A stretch of DNA of 64,000 nucleotides from Owenweeksia hongkongensis DSM 17368 (GTDB lineage: Bacteria > Bacteroidota > Bacteroidia > Flavobacteriales > Schleiferiaceae): contig NC_016599.1 of assembly GCF_000236705.1 (NCBI RefSeq), positions 1,550,001 to 1,614,000 of the forward strand. Reading direction: 5' to 3'. Of this stretch, positions 26,788 to 35,989 are shown piece by piece. Under the pieces are notes generated by a model. The model made no database searches. It was not told where the DNA came from and worked only from the letters and a program-made list of their open reading frames with translations. Each line of letters opens with the position of its first letter. The stretch's first letter is position 1. Both the position numbers and the translations under genes were made by a program.

Positions 26788-27276
26788 ATGAAAACCAAGA
26801 ACAAAGCTTACGTGCAAAAAACCGCCACAATCGCCAACCTCATTGGGTTGGCGATCCCGTTCCTTTGGATAACTATTTATGTTTTGCAGCAAGCTGGGTT
26901 TCCAAATGGATTATACTGGTATCAAGATGTAGAGTACCCAATTTCTTTTCTTGTAGGATGCATGACGATGTTAGCCACAAGCTTCTCTGTTGCCGGATGT
27001 GTAGCTCAGCGCAAAATAGCCTCTAAAGCAGTGTTCATTTTTGCAAGTGTTGGCACCGCTCTACTGGCACTTACAACAGGAAGCTTTCTTGGTAGCATAG
27101 TCTTCTTTATAGAGTACCACACCGGCATTGACTATGAAGTTTCTGTTGACCTTCTGTTGAAATATATCGGGATTCCAACCTTATTTTTTGCAGTGGTGGG
27201 TGCTATCCCTGCGGGTATTTTTGGAGGAATTGGTGGCTGGTTGATTTATATAAGAAACAAACCCCAGAATTTCTGA
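26788..27276 (+). CDS. Four-helix membrane protein, last gene of the GbsR-controlled group
   Basis: A 162-residue protein with four predicted membrane segments (about residues 17-34, 51-70, 79-102, 124-155), the last rich in Gly (AGIFGGIGGWLIYI). I do not recognise the family. It begins two bases after the previous stop, which makes an operon likely with the two small paralogues and the regulator. No signal peptide or catalytic motif is visible. The following 49-bp palindrome belongs to the next gene. Confidence 0.72.
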   Translation: MKTKNKAYVQKTATIANLIGLAIPFLWITIYVLQQAGFPNGLYWYQDVEYPISFLVGCMTMLATSFSVAGCVAQRKIASKAVFIFASVGTALLALTTGSFLGSIVFFIEYHTGIDYEVSVDLLLKYIGIPTLFFAVVGAIPAGIFGGIGGWLIYIRNKPQNF

Positions 27277-27294
27277 TTAGTCAATCATCTCTAT

Positions 27295-27343
27295 AATCAT
27301 CCCTGCAAATTTAAAAATTATTTTTAAATTTGCAGGGATGATT
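27295..27343. repeat. 49-bp perfect palindrome upstream of the DUF4143 ATPase
   Basis: Two exact 24-base arms flank a single T at 27319. The left arm begins AATCATCCCTGCAAATTTAA (27295-27314) and the right arm ends TTAAATTTGCAGGGATGATT (27324-27343). It ends five bases before the ATG at 27348. As DNA it could bind a dimeric protein; as RNA it would form a strong hairpin just upstream of the start codon. Confidence 0.9.
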
Positions 27344-27347
27344 GCTT

Positions 27348-28505
27348 ATGATACATCGCTTAATCACAGAAGAGTTTAACTATTTGCTACAGCATTTTCC
27401 GGCTGTAGGTATAGTAGGAGCACGTCAAGTAGGCAAAACTACCTTGGCCAAAAGTCACTTTGACGATAGACAAAAATTTGTATATCTCGATCTGGAAAGA
27501 AATTCGGATAGAGCCAAGCTTACAGATGCCGAACTGTTCTTACAATCCAATGAAAATAAAACGGTGATTTTAGATGAAATCCAATTTATGCCCGAGCTTT
27601 TTCCCTTGCTACGTTCGCTTATTGATGATAATCGCAGGGCTGCTCGGTTTATCATTTTAGGCTCCGCTTCACCTGCCCTGCTCAGGCAAAGTTCTGAAAG
27701 TTTAGCTGGGCGCATTGCTTACTTACTCTTGCGCCCTCTTAATTTACTGGAAGTGAAAACCACTAAAACCTGGCAAGAGACGTGGCTTTTGGGTGGGTTT
27801 CCTGAGCCTTTACTAAAATCTCAAAACCGTTTTGCCTCCACTTGGCAGCAAAATTTTATCAATAACTATATACAGCGTGATTTACCCGCTCTAGGTCTAG
27901 CCGCAAACCCAAATACAAGTTTGCGACTGCTGCAAATGCTGAGCTCTAACCAGGGTTCTACCCTAAATTTTTCCGTGCTAGCAAGATCTTTAGGAGTTAG
28001 CATGCCTTCTGTAAAAACATATTTCAGTTACTATGAAAATGCCTTCTTAGTATATAGCCTAAAGCCCTGGTCTAGCAATCTTAAAAAGCGAATTGTAAAG
28101 TCGCCTAAAGTATTTTTTACCGATACTGGAATGTTGCATCATTTGTTAGGTATAAAAAATTTTAACAGCCTGATGGGGCATCTCGCAGTAGGACATTCTT
28201 GGGAAGCTTTTGTGATAAATCAACTCATTACCGTTTTGAAACCTGATGATGAATACTACTTTTATCGTACTCAGGATGGTGCCGAAATCGATTTTTTGGT
28301 AAGGCGAAATAATAATTGGTTGCTTGCTGCCGAGATAAAACTATCCAACTCTCCCACTCTTACCAAAGGCACCCACATTGCTATGGAAGATTTAGAATTA
28401 AAGCATCTTTTTGTAATCACTCCTGAAGCTGATAATTACTACATCAAAGAGAATATTGAGGTAATTGGTTTGCTTGATATTTTGGAAAGAGTAGAGCAAT
28501 GGTAA
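27348..28505 (+). CDS. AAA ATPase with DUF4143 domain
   Basis: A 385-residue protein of the AAA_14/DUF4143 type. Walker A (GARQVGKTTL) lies at residues 24-33, Walker B (VILDEIQFM) near 73-81, sensor-like FIILGSASP near 104-112, and the DUF4143 C-terminal half contains the nuclease-like SWEAFVINQLI and GAEIDFLVRR with AAEIKLS. These genes are numerous and mobile in Bacteroidota; the function is not established, although a PD-(D/E)XK-like core has been suggested for DUF4143. I start at the ATG at 27348 rather than the TTG at 27342. An exact palindrome immediately upstream (27295-27343) may regulate it. Confidence 0.87.
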   Translation: MIHRLITEEFNYLLQHFPAVGIVGARQVGKTTLAKSHFDDRQKFVYLDLERNSDRAKLTDAELFLQSNENKTVILDEIQFMPELFPLLRSLIDDNRRAARFIILGSASPALLRQSSESLAGRIAYLLLRPLNLLEVKTTKTWQETWLLGGFPEPLLKSQNRFASTWQQNFINNYIQRDLPALGLAANPNTSLRLLQMLSSNQGSTLNFSVLARSLGVSMPSVKTYFSYYENAFLVYSLKPWSSNLKKRIVKSPKVFFTDTGMLHHLLGIKNFNSLMGHLAVGHSWEAFVINQLITVLKPDDEYYFYRTQDGAEIDFLVRRNNNWLLAAEIKLSNSPTLTKGTHIAMEDLELKHLFVITPEADNYYIKENIEVIGLLDILERVEQW

Positions 28506-28523
28506 GCCCAAGCTGGCAAAAAA

Positions 28524-28547
28524 AAAGGAGGACTCTCGTCCTCCTTT
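28524..28547. terminator. Bidirectional terminator between convergent genes
   Basis: AAAGGAGGAC (28524-28533), loop TCTC, GTCCTCCTTT (28538-28547), with an A run on the left that becomes a U tract for minus-strand transcripts. It separates the AAA ATPase gene from the mutase gene. Confidence 0.8.
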
Positions 28548-28560
28548 ATATCTCAAAAGC

Positions 28561-28605
28561 TCATCCTTCGATACAACCTCTCTTCGGTCGGTCACTCAGG
28601 ATGAC
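28561..28605 (-). repeat. REP-like unit between convergent genes
   Basis: Minus-strand reading begins TCATCCTGAGTGACCGACC and ends GTATCGAAGGATGA. It matches the unit at 16121-16166 apart from compensatory changes in the outer stem (TCATCCT/AGGATGA versus TCACCCT/AGGGTGA), which shows that pairing is conserved. Confidence 0.75.
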
Positions 28606-28614
28606 ATTCGTGTA

Positions 28615-31600
28615 TTACATATTTCTACGGTACTGCCCACCTACCTCAAACAAGGCATTGGTGATTTGGCCTAGTGAACAGAACTTCACTGCTTCCATCA
28701 GTACATCAAACATATTTTCATTATGAATAGCTGCTTCCTGAAGACGCTTTAGCCATTTACCGGTAAGGTCTTCGCCACGCTTGTGAAGGCGACCCAACAT
28801 ATCTATCTGGTATTGTTTTTCTTCTTCCGTAGCGCGGATTACTTCACCCGGACGAACCGTTGGTGAACCTTCAGAACTCAAGAAAGTATTCACACCTATA
28901 ATTGGGAATTCACCTGTGTGCTTAAGGGTTTCGTAATACAGGCTTTCTTCCTGAATCTTTCCACGCTGATACATGGTTTCCATGGCACCAAGAACGCCTC
29001 CCCTTTCGGTAATGCGGTCAAATTCTGCCAAAACAGCTTCCTCTACCAAGTCGGTCAATTCTTCAATAATGAAACTTCCCTGTGTTGGGTTTTCATTTTT
29101 GGCAAGACCTAATTCCTTATTGATAATCAGCTGAATCGCCATCGCTCTTCTCACGCTTTCCTCAGTTGGGGTGGTAATCGCCTCATCATAGGCATTGGTG
29201 TGTAGCGAGTTACAGTTATCATAAATAGCATACAAAGCTTGAAGCGTGGTACGGATATCGTTAAACTGAATTTCTTGAGCATGCAGCGAACGACCCGAAG
29301 TTTGAATGTGGTATTTCAACATCTGAGCACGAGCATTGGCACCGTACTTTTCCTTCATGGCTTTCGCCCAAATTTTACGCGCAGCACGTCCAATCACCGC
29401 GTATTCCGGGTCGATTCCATTAGAGAAGAAGAAACTCAAGTTTGGTCCAAACTCGTTGATGTCCATTCCGCGGCTCAGGTAATATTCCACGTAAGTGAAA
29501 CCATTGGCCAAAGTAAATGCCAACTGCGTAATTGGATTGGCTCCCGCTTCTGCAATGTGATATCCCGAAATAGAAACTGAGTAGAAGTTTCTAACCTTTT
29601 TGTCAATAAAGCTTTCCTGAACGTCACCCATCAGGCGAAGGGCAAATTCAGTAGAGAAAATACAGGTGTTTTGTGCCTGATCTTCTTTCAAAATATCCGC
29701 CTGAACGGTACCACGAACGGTAGCCAGCGTTTTAGCTTTTATCTCATTGTACACTTTTGCATCCAAAACCTGATCTCCGGTAATACCGAGAAGCATCAAA
29801 CCAAGGCCAGCGTTTCCAGCTGGAAGATCTCCGTTTACAGCAACTCCAGAAAGGGTTTTGGTAGTATCCTCCCCCCCGCTGCGCGTACCCCCTCCAGCGG
29901 GGGACACATCATCATCGCCATGCATGGCTTCTTCGCTGCGGGCAGCAATGGCGCCTTGGTATTGTGGCCGTTGAAGACCGTTGTCATCATAAATTTCTTT
30001 TAACTTTTTATCCACCTCAGCTTCCAGCCCGTTTTCACGGATATACTTTTCGCACTGCTGATCGATAGCGGCATTCATAAAGAAAGCCAAAAGCATAGGC
30101 GCAGGACCGTTAATCGTCATACTCACAGAAGTGGTAGGCGCACAAAGGTCAAAACCTGAATATAGTTTTTTGGCATCGTCAAGGCAGCAAATGCTCACCC
30201 CTGAGTTACCAATCTTTCCGTAAATATCTGGTCGGTGATCTGGGTCATTCCCGTAAAGGGTAACCGAGTCAAAAGCAGTACTTAAACGCGCAGCAGGCAT
30301 ATCCTGGCTCACATAGTGAAAACGTCTGTTGGTACGCTCTGGGCCACCTTCTCCGGCAAACATCCTCGTGGGATCTTCACCCGTTCTTTTGAATGGGTAG
30401 ATTCCCGCTGTGTATGGAAATTCTCCTGGTACATTTTCCTGAAGGTTCCATTGAAGTAAATCTCCCCAAGCTGTGTAGCGAGGCAATGACACTTTCGGAA
30501 CCTGAGTGTGACTCAAGGATTCCGTGTGTGTTTTTATTTCAATCTTTTTGTCCCTTACGGTAAAAGTGTACACCTCATCCTTGTACTTTTTCACCTTTTC
30601 TTCCCAATGCACCACGATGTCCCAGTTGTGCGGGTCGAGGTCTTTTTTTACTTCCTTGAATTTGGTGATAAGAGAAGAAATTATGTCTTCGTTTTCACCC
30701 TTCGATACAGAGCTTCCTGCGTCAGCCCCACTCAGGGTGACATTCCCCATTCCGTCAGGCTGAGCGGAGTCGAAGCCTTTCAACAAATCCGGGCCACCAA
30801 AAGTAAGTACCGCTTGGTACAAGCCATATAGCTTTTGTGCTACAGCAGATTGATCTTTGGCTTTCTTATCATAAGCACGGTTTCCTTCAGAAATTTCAGA
30901 GAGGTAACGTGTACGATTTGGTGGAATGATGAAAATCTTTTCACTCATCTCCTCGCCACTTTGAAAGCTGGTTTTTAATTGCTCAGCGCCTGTGCGCTCT
31001 ACAATTTTGTCCATCAATGAACGGTACAATTGGTTTGTACCCGGATCATTAAACTGGCTGGCGATACTTCCAAAAACAGGCATCGTCTCCGGGTCTTTAT
31101 CCCAAAGCTGATGATTGCGCTGGTATTGTTTTTTTACATCGCGTAAAGCGTCCAAAGCTCCACGTTTGTCAAATTTGTTAAGTGCAATAATGTCTGCAAA
31201 ATCAAGCATGTCGATTTTCTCCAACTGAGTAGCAGCACCATATTCAGGGGTCATCACATATAGTGAAACATCACTGTGTTCAATGATTTCGGTATCACTT
31301 TGACCAATACCCGAAGTTTCCAAAATGATTAAATCATAATTGGCAGCCTTCAAAATATTCACCGCTTCCTTTACGTGCTTGCTTAGCGCCAAATTACTTT
31401 GACGGGTAGCCAATGAGCGCATGTAAACACGGTCATTGCGAATGGCGTTCATGCGAATACGGTCACCCAAAAGAGCTCCACCCGTTTTACGCTTGGATGG
31501 ATCTACAGAAATAATAGCGATGGTTTTATCTTCAAAATCCATCAAAAACCTGCGAACCAACTCATCTACCAAAGAAGACTTTCCGGCACCACCGGTACCT

Positions 31601-32205
31601 GTAATACCCAAAACCGGGGTTTTTACTTCTTCCGCTTTTTTATCAATAATGTCAAGAATTTCCTTGCTCTCTTCCATGTAGTTTTCGGCAGCCGAAATAA
31701 GACGGGCAATAGCGGGCTTAAACTTTTCGTCAAGCTGATTCACCTCACCGTTTATATCATTTCCGGTAGGATAATCTGCCTGCTCCACCATATCGTTAAT
31801 CATTCCCTGAAGGCCCATTTCGCGGCCATCGTCAGGTGAATAAATACGATCAATGCCATAAGCATGAAGCTCCTCAATTTCTTCAGGAAGGATAACTCCA
31901 CCGCCACCACCAAAAATCTTGATGTGTCCGGCTCCCTTTTCCTTTAGTAAATCGCGCATGTATTTAAAATACTCAATGTGCCCACCTTGGTAAGATGTCA
32001 TGGCAATGGCCTGCGCATCTTCTTGAATAGCGGTGTTCACCACTTCCTCTACAGAACGGTCGTGACCAAGGTGAATCACCTCGCAGCCAGTAGATTGAAT
32101 GATACGTCTCATGATATTGATAGCCGCATCGTGGCCATCAAAAAGTGAGGCTGCCGTAACAATTCGAACTTTATTCTTAGGGGTATATGGAGCTGTTTGT
32201 TGCAT
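28615..32205 (-). CDS. icmF: Fused isobutyryl-/methylmalonyl-CoA mutase (IcmF type) with two in-frame repeat insertions
   Basis: A 1196-residue cobalamin enzyme that interconverts branched and straight acyl-CoA thioesters. Domains in order: an N-terminal B12-binding domain ([15 protein letters not shown], then VIHLGHDRS); a MeaI-type G-protein chaperone with P-loop GTGGAGKSS around residue 205 and [12 protein letters not shown]; and, from about residue 570, the mutase barrel ([32 protein letters not shown] lies in the G domain). The start is ATG 32205 ([19 protein letters not shown]) rather than an upstream TTG. Two stretches do not belong to the family: residues 477-504 are encoded by REP-like sequence and 767-780 by a second repeat type, both open in this frame. 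They account for part of the extra length relative to family members of about 1100 residues. The gene is therefore intact but enlarged. Confidence 0.93.
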   Translation of the reverse strand: MQQTAPYTPKNKVRIVTAASLFDGHDAAINIMRRIIQSTGCEVIHLGHDRSVEEVVNTAIQEDAQAIAMTSYQGGHIEYFKYMRDLLKEKGAGHIKIFGGGGGVILPEEIEELHAYGIDRIYSPDDGREMGLQGMINDMVEQADYPTGNDINGEVNQLDEKFKPAIARLISAAENYMEESKEILDIIDKKAEEVKTPVLGITGTGGAGKSSLVDELVRRFLMDFEDKTIAIISVDPSKRKTGGALLGDRIRMNAIRNDRVYMRSLATRQSNLALSKHVKEAVNILKAANYDLIILETSGIGQSDTEIIEHSDVSLYVMTPEYGAATQLEKIDMLDFADIIALNKFDKRGALDALRDVKKQYQRNHQLWDKDPETMPVFGSIASQFNDPGTNQLYRSLMDKIVERTGAEQLKTSFQSGEEMSEKIFIIPPNRTRYLSEISEGNRAYDKKAKDQSAVAQKLYGLYQAVLTFGGPDLLKGFDSAQPDGMGNVTLSGADAGSSVSKGENEDIISSLITKFKEVKKDLDPHNWDIVVHWEEKVKKYKDEVYTFTVRDKKIEIKTHTESLSHTQVPKVSLPRYTAWGDLLQWNLQENVPGEFPYTAGIYPFKRTGEDPTRMFAGEGGPERTNRRFHYVSQDMPAARLSTAFDSVTLYGNDPDHRPDIYGKIGNSGVSICCLDDAKKLYSGFDLCAPTTSVSMTINGPAPMLLAFFMNAAIDQQCEKYIRENGLEAEVDKKLKEIYDDNGLQRPQYQGAIAARSEEAMHGDDDVSPAGGGTRSGGEDTTKTLSGVAVNGDLPAGNAGLGLMLLGITGDQVLDAKVYNEIKAKTLATVRGTVQADILKEDQAQNTCIFSTEFALRLMGDVQESFIDKKVRNFYSVSISGYHIAEAGANPITQLAFTLANGFTYVEYYLSRGMDINEFGPNLSFFFSNGIDPEYAVIGRAARKIWAKAMKEKYGANARAQMLKYHIQTSGRSLHAQEIQFNDIRTTLQALYAIYDNCNSLHTNAYDEAITTPTEESVRRAMAIQLIINKELGLAKNENPTQGSFIIEELTDLVEEAVLAEFDRITERGGVLGAMETMYQRGKIQEESLYYETLKHTGEFPIIGVNTFLSSEGSPTVRPGEVIRATEEEKQYQIDMLGRLHKRGEDLTGKWLKRLQEAAIHNENMFDVLMEAVKFCSLGQITNALFEVGGQYRRNM
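29866..29907 (-). repeat. GC-rich palindromic repeat translated in frame inside icmF
   Basis: The minus strand reads GTGTCCCCCGCTGGAGGGGG and continues to a CGCAGCGGGG stem end; it encodes [14 protein letters not shown] (residues 767-780). The intergenic copy at 32298-32380 shares CTCCCGCCAGCGGGAGACA against CCCCCTCCAGCGGGGGACA here. GC-rich compared with the surrounding gene. Confidence 0.7.
30694..30777 (-). repeat. Compound REP-like element translated in frame inside icmF
   Basis: The minus strand encodes residues 477-504 (GFDSAQPDG..., ending SSVSKGE). Its first part contains CTTCGACTCCGCTCAGCCTG, a unit also seen at 36.8 and 38.7 kb. The second part runs from GTCACCCTGAGTGGGGCTGA to GTATCGAAGGGTGA, matching the intergenic units at 16121-16166 and 28561-28605. 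Confidence 0.8.
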
Positions 32206-32297
32206 ATCGTGATTTTTAAAGGATGGCAAAGGTAAGCAATGGTGTGGCTAGCCGCCAAACGTGGAATTGGTTGATTGGGGAATTAGTTGAAATGTCC

Positions 32298-32380
32298 ACC
32301 CTCGCCCTTCGGGCACTCCCGCCAGCGGGAGACAAAACCCTATCCCCCTCTGGAGGGGGTGGCTGAAAGCTGGGGGAGGA
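32298..32380. repeat. GC-rich palindromic repeats upstream of icmF
   Basis: A cluster of short perfect palindromes, CGCCCTTCGGGC, CTCCCGCCAGCGGGAG and CCCCCTCTGGAGGGGG, in the 219-base gap between icmF and the SpoIID gene. The second is the same family as the insertion at 29866-29907 inside the neighbouring gene. Two flanking stretches, rich in TTGA/AATTA words, also repeat imperfectly (32260-32290 and 32385-32425). No gene is seen here. Confidence 0.65.
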
Positions 32381-32424
32381 CCAGTTAACTTTTTAACCAA
32401 TTGACCAGTCAACTAATTAACTTA

Positions 32425-33597
32425 TCAACTATCCCCCAGATGCTCAATACACTCCAGCTCCACGTCAGAAAAGTAGAACTTTAAAATTTCGCGGTAGTTG
32501 TAGCCTCGCTTGTCCATTTCCATGGCGCCATCTTGTGAAAGGCCCACTCCATGGCCGTAGCCATTACCTTTTAAGATTAGGTTACTACCCGATTCCTGAA
32601 CAGTAAAATAGGTGGAGCGTAAGCGAAACTTTGTCCGGAGACTGGTCAGTTTAAGACGTTTTCCTTTGTATTCAAAGTAGGCAACTCTTCCATTTCTTTG
32701 GTCAAAGTTGAGCCAGGCTTTGTGTAAATGAACATCATTAGAAACGCCCATTTTGCTTGCCACATATCCGTAAAATTCTGATTTGGAAACTGTTTTTTCC
32801 CAATTGTAACTTCCTACATTCAGACTAAAAGTATCACGTTGTGGCTTTAAATATTCAATAGCTTTTGACCAAGCATGATCTGACCCCACAGTGTATCCAC
32901 CACTATTGGCATGAAAAACACCAAGTATAGGCTCGCAATCATAGGTTACAATTACGGTGTCTTTAGTGCAATCCACCGCGTCTTGAATTGCTGCAGAATA
33001 ACGATAATGCGCTTTGGAAAAATACACCTGAGATGTAACATCATCTTTCAGGTTGTAACCATCGCGTATGTGTTTGTTCCAATTTCGTAAAACAAAAGTG
33101 CGCGCCAAAACCGCTTGAGCCTTAAAGTATTCCGGGTTCAACTCATGCCCACCTTCACTTTCTACTACGCCCCCCACATAATCTTCTATATCTACAATAT
33201 TTACCACCTGCACATAGCCATCATAAATTCTTAGCTGCAAATCGCCATGATAAACGCGCCATTTGCCGGCTGCATAAATTCTAAACTCCTTTTTGGGATC
33301 CTTGCTACGAATGAGCACTGCATCATAAATTCCAAGATTGTTATCACCCTTTTTGGCTTGCACATCTTTACCATATCTGATGATGGAAAGTTTACGGTTT
33401 TCCTCTTCCTCAAATACATCAAGCACCGTATCAATCGGTCGAAGCTTATCATCCAAAGCAATAAGATAATACGCTCCCGTATCAGGAATGATGGTAGCCG
33501 AAGTCAGATTATCTGTAGAGAACAAACGAATCTTCACATCCAAAGCCCAAAGCGATGGGCTGAGGAAAAGGGTTAATATGAGTAGCTTGAGTTTCAT
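32425..33597 (-). CDS. SpoIID/LytB-domain protein
   Basis: A 390-residue exported protein with a short signal peptide (MKLKLLILTLFLSPSLWA). The SpoIID/LytB core includes VDIEDYVGGVVESEGGHE with the probable catalytic Glu, EYFKAQAVLARTFVLRN, HANSGGYT and the C-terminal GNGYGHGVGLSQDGAMEM. SpoIID is a lytic transglycosylase acting on peptidoglycan strands lacking stem peptides in sporulating bacteria; this organism is not expected to sporulate, so here it is probably a general cell-wall enzyme. I use ATG 33597 because the upstream 21 residues overlap the end of lpxB and lack family resemblance. It starts four bases after lpxB ends. Confidence 0.88.
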   Translation of the reverse strand: MKLKLLILTLFLSPSLWALDVKIRLFSTDNLTSATIIPDTGAYYLIALDDKLRPIDTVLDVFEEEENRKLSIIRYGKDVQAKKGDNNLGIYDAVLIRSKDPKKEFRIYAAGKWRVYHGDLQLRIYDGYVQVVNIVDIEDYVGGVVESEGGHELNPEYFKAQAVLARTFVLRNWNKHIRDGYNLKDDVTSQVYFSKAHYRYSAAIQDAVDCTKDTVIVTYDCEPILGVFHANSGGYTVGSDHAWSKAIEYLKPQRDTFSLNVGSYNWEKTVSKSEFYGYVASKMGVSNDVHLHKAWLNFDQRNGRVAYFEYKGKRLKLTSLRTKFRLRSTYFTVQESGSNLILKGNGYGHGVGLSQDGAMEMDKRGYNYREILKFYFSDVELECIEHLGDS

Positions 33598-33601
33598 TAT
33601 T

Positions 33602-34711
33602 CTACGCTCCAACTTCTTCCACAATAATCTTAGCTGCCCTTTGCGAAGCCCCCGGTCCACCGAGTAGTTCCTTTAGCTTTTTATACTCTTCGGTAAAATA
33701 GCCCTTGTTGCTAATGCACTTTTCCAGCTCCTTTTGAAGCTTGGCAACATTCATATCGGCCTGTATCATTTCCTTCACCACTTCCTTATCCGCAATAAGA
33801 TTTACCAAAGAGATATAATTCACTTTGATTAACTGACGAGCAATGTGGTACGAAATCCAATTGCCTTTATAGCACACCACTTCAGGAACTTCAAAAAGTG
33901 CTGCTTCTAAAGTTGCGGTGCCTGAGGTTACCAATGCGGCATCGGCAATTTCAAATAAATCGTAAGTCTTCCCTGAAAGGGTAGCCACATCTTTTAAGTC
34001 TGCTACTTTTTTGTAAAAATGTAAATCCTGAGATGGCGCCATGGCCAACACCAATTGGTGGTCTTTAAACTTGCGCCCGGCCTTTAGCATGGTAGGCAAC
34101 ATACTTTGTATTTCCTGCTTTCGGCTTCCGGGAAGAATGGCAATCACAGGCTTGCTTGGATCAAGGCCCAATTCTTTTTTGTGCTCTTCGGGCTTAAGAT
34201 TTTCACGTCTTTCGATGGCGTCAATAAGTGGGTGTCCCACAAAATCAACCTCCATATCAAAGCGTGCATAAAAGTCTTTTTCGAAGGGAAGTATACAAAG
34301 CATTCTGTCCACATCTCGCTTTAGCTTGTGCACTCTGTTTTGCTTCCAGGCCCAAATTTGTGGCGAGATATAATAAATCACCTTGATGCCTTCTTTCTTG
34401 GCCCATTCGGCAATTCGCATATTAAAACCAGGGTAATCAATAAGGATAAGAGCATCAGGCTTGTAAGCCTTAATATCTTCTTTGCAAAACTTAAGGTTGC
34501 TCACTATCGTGCGGATATTGAGCACCACTTCTACAAAACCCATAAAAGCTAAATCGCGGTAATGCTTGCGCAGCAAACCGCCCACAGCCTGCATGCGGTC
34601 ACCACCCCAAAAGCGGAAATCGGCCTGAGCATCCTGGGCTGCAAGCTCACGCATTAGGTTGGCACCGTGTAGGTCGCCACTGGCTTCTCCGGCTATGATG
34701 TAGTATTTCAC
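33602..34711 (-). CDS. lpxB: Lipid-A-disaccharide synthase
   Basis: A 369-residue glycosyltransferase (GT19) that joins UDP-2,3-diacylglucosamine with lipid X to make lipid A disaccharide at the inner face of the inner membrane. The N-terminus MKYYIIAGEASGDLHGANLM, the middle IDYPGFNMRIAEWAKK and YYISPQIWAWKQNRVHKLKRDVD, and the C-terminal SGTATLEAALFEVPEVVCYK are family signatures. The start codon is GTG (34711). The small hydrophobic gene and surE lie upstream on the same strand. A palindrome GCCCCTGAGGGGC sits in the 65-base gap before it. Confidence 0.95.
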   Translation of the reverse strand: MKYYIIAGEASGDLHGANLMRELAAQDAQADFRFWGGDRMQAVGGLLRKHYRDLAFMGFVEVVLNIRTIVSNLKFCKEDIKAYKPDALILIDYPGFNMRIAEWAKKEGIKVIYYISPQIWAWKQNRVHKLKRDVDRMLCILPFEKDFYARFDMEVDFVGHPLIDAIERRENLKPEEHKKELGLDPSKPVIAILPGSRKQEIQSMLPTMLKAGRKFKDHQLVLAMAPSQDLHFYKKVADLKDVATLSGKTYDLFEIADAALVTSGTATLEAALFEVPEVVCYKGNWISYHIARQLIKVNYISLVNLIADKEVVKEMIQADMNVAKLQKELEKCISNKGYFTEEYKKLKELLGGPGASQRAAKIIVEEVGA

Positions 34712-34776
34712 AAGTATATTTTGAAACTATAAAATTAGCCCCTGAGGGGCATCTTAAATCATTAAGGCGAAAAAGA

Positions 34777-35070
34777 TTATAACAGAAACCTGTAGATAAA
34801 AATCACCACCAAATAAACCACACTGATGGAGAGAATGCCGCGCCCGATTTCTTCTTTATCAAACTTTAGACTGAGGAAAAACAGACCTGCATTGATGATC
34901 ATCCCAAGGGTGATAATCTGCACATTTACCTGCTTGATAATGTCACCTTCAAAACGCTGAATGCCCACCAGCTCTGGACGAGATTCTATCATTAATAAAA
35001 TTCCGAGCAGTGGCATCAACAAACCGATGACTAAACCCAGCAGCCACTGTGGCGAAAGATTTTTGAACAT
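34777..35070 (-). CDS. Small integral membrane protein
   Basis: A 97-residue protein with three hydrophobic segments: WLLGLVIGLLMPLLGILLMI, VNVQIITLGMIINAGLFFLSL and ISVVYLVVIFIYRFLL. I do not recognise a named family, though similar small proteins sit next to surE and lpxB in related genomes as far as I recall. It starts 49 bases after surE ends and 65 bases before lpxB, in an apparent operon. Confidence 0.72.
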   Translation of the reverse strand: MFKNLSPQWLLGLVIGLLMPLLGILLMIESRPELVGIQRFEGDIIKQVNVQIITLGMIINAGLFFLSLKFDKEEIGRGILSISVVYLVVIFIYRFLL

Positions 35071-35119
35071 GTATGTGTGATTTTTTTAAACTAACGAAAA
35101 GGCAATTGCAAATATTGGG

Positions 35120-35893
35120 CTACAAATCCCAATCGTTTAATTCGTTGATAAGATGGTGGGCGGTGATGTCGCTATTTACGGGAACCACCGAAATGTAATA
35201 ATTGGCCAGCGCCCACTCATCGGTGTCCTGCCCTTTGTCATAATCTACAAACTTGCCGGTAAGCCAGTAGTAATTTCGGCCACGCGGATCGGTGCGAGAG
35301 TCAAACTCCTCTTCCCAGTTGGCTTTTGCCTGACGGCACACTTTTACACCTTTGTACTCTTCACCGGTATGCTTGGGAATATTCACGTTGAGGCAAGTAC
35401 CATAGGGCAAACCTTCCTTTAGAGTTTTGGCGGCTATTTCCTTGATATATTTCTGAGCGGGTTTAAAATTCGCTTCCCAGCTAAAGTCAGAAAGTGAAAA
35501 ACCGATAGACGGAATTCCTTCCAAAGAGCCTTCTACCGCTGCCGACATCGTTCCTGAATAAATCACGTTGATGGAAGAATTACTTCCGTGATTGATACCG
35601 GACACCACTAAGTCTGGTTTGCGATCAAGCACCACATTTACTGCCAGCTTGACACAATCCACAGGTGTACCTGTACAGCTATATTCTGTCTGTGGACCCT
35701 CTTCAATTTTTATTTCATCACAGCGCAAAATACCATTGATGGTAATGGCGTGACCCATCCCGGATTGTGGTCCATCAGGCGCAACTACCACTACTTCACC
35801 TAGTTCGTTCATGGTTTCCACCAAATGGCGAATACCCGGTGCTGTGATTCCATCATCGTTACAAACTAAGATCAGTGGTTTTTTATCGGCCAT
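35120..35893 (-). CDS. surE: 5'/3'-nucleotidase SurE
   Basis: A 257-residue acid phosphatase that dephosphorylates nucleoside 5'- and 3'-monophosphates. The metal site is formed by LVCNDDGI (the consecutive Asp-Asp), SGMGH (Ser) and VSGINHGSN with its Asn. The TGTPVDCVK and YSGTMSAAVEG blocks are typical. Full length and apparently intact. It is the first gene of a minus-strand group with the small membrane protein, lpxB and SpoIID, and it diverges from the zinc peptidase gene at 35990. Confidence 0.95.
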   Translation of the reverse strand: MADKKPLILVCNDDGITAPGIRHLVETMNELGEVVVVAPDGPQSGMGHAITINGILRCDEIKIEEGPQTEYSCTGTPVDCVKLAVNVVLDRKPDLVVSGINHGSNSSINVIYSGTMSAAVEGSLEGIPSIGFSLSDFSWEANFKPAQKYIKEIAAKTLKEGLPYGTCLNVNIPKHTGEEYKGVKVCRQAKANWEEEFDSRTDPRGRNYYWLTGKFVDYDKGQDTDEWALANYYISVVPVNSDITAHHLINELNDWDL

Positions 35894-35989
35894 ATCTGTT
35901 ATTTTGGGTAAAACTATTATTTATAAAGCAATTGAAGGGGCACGCAATTTGATATTTTTACACCAGTAAATTTTAAAACAATCTGAACG

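Noticed and set aside
28615-32205. icmF as a pseudogene because of repeat insertions
   Set aside because: Both insertions keep the frame and have no stop; all domain motifs before and after are intact.
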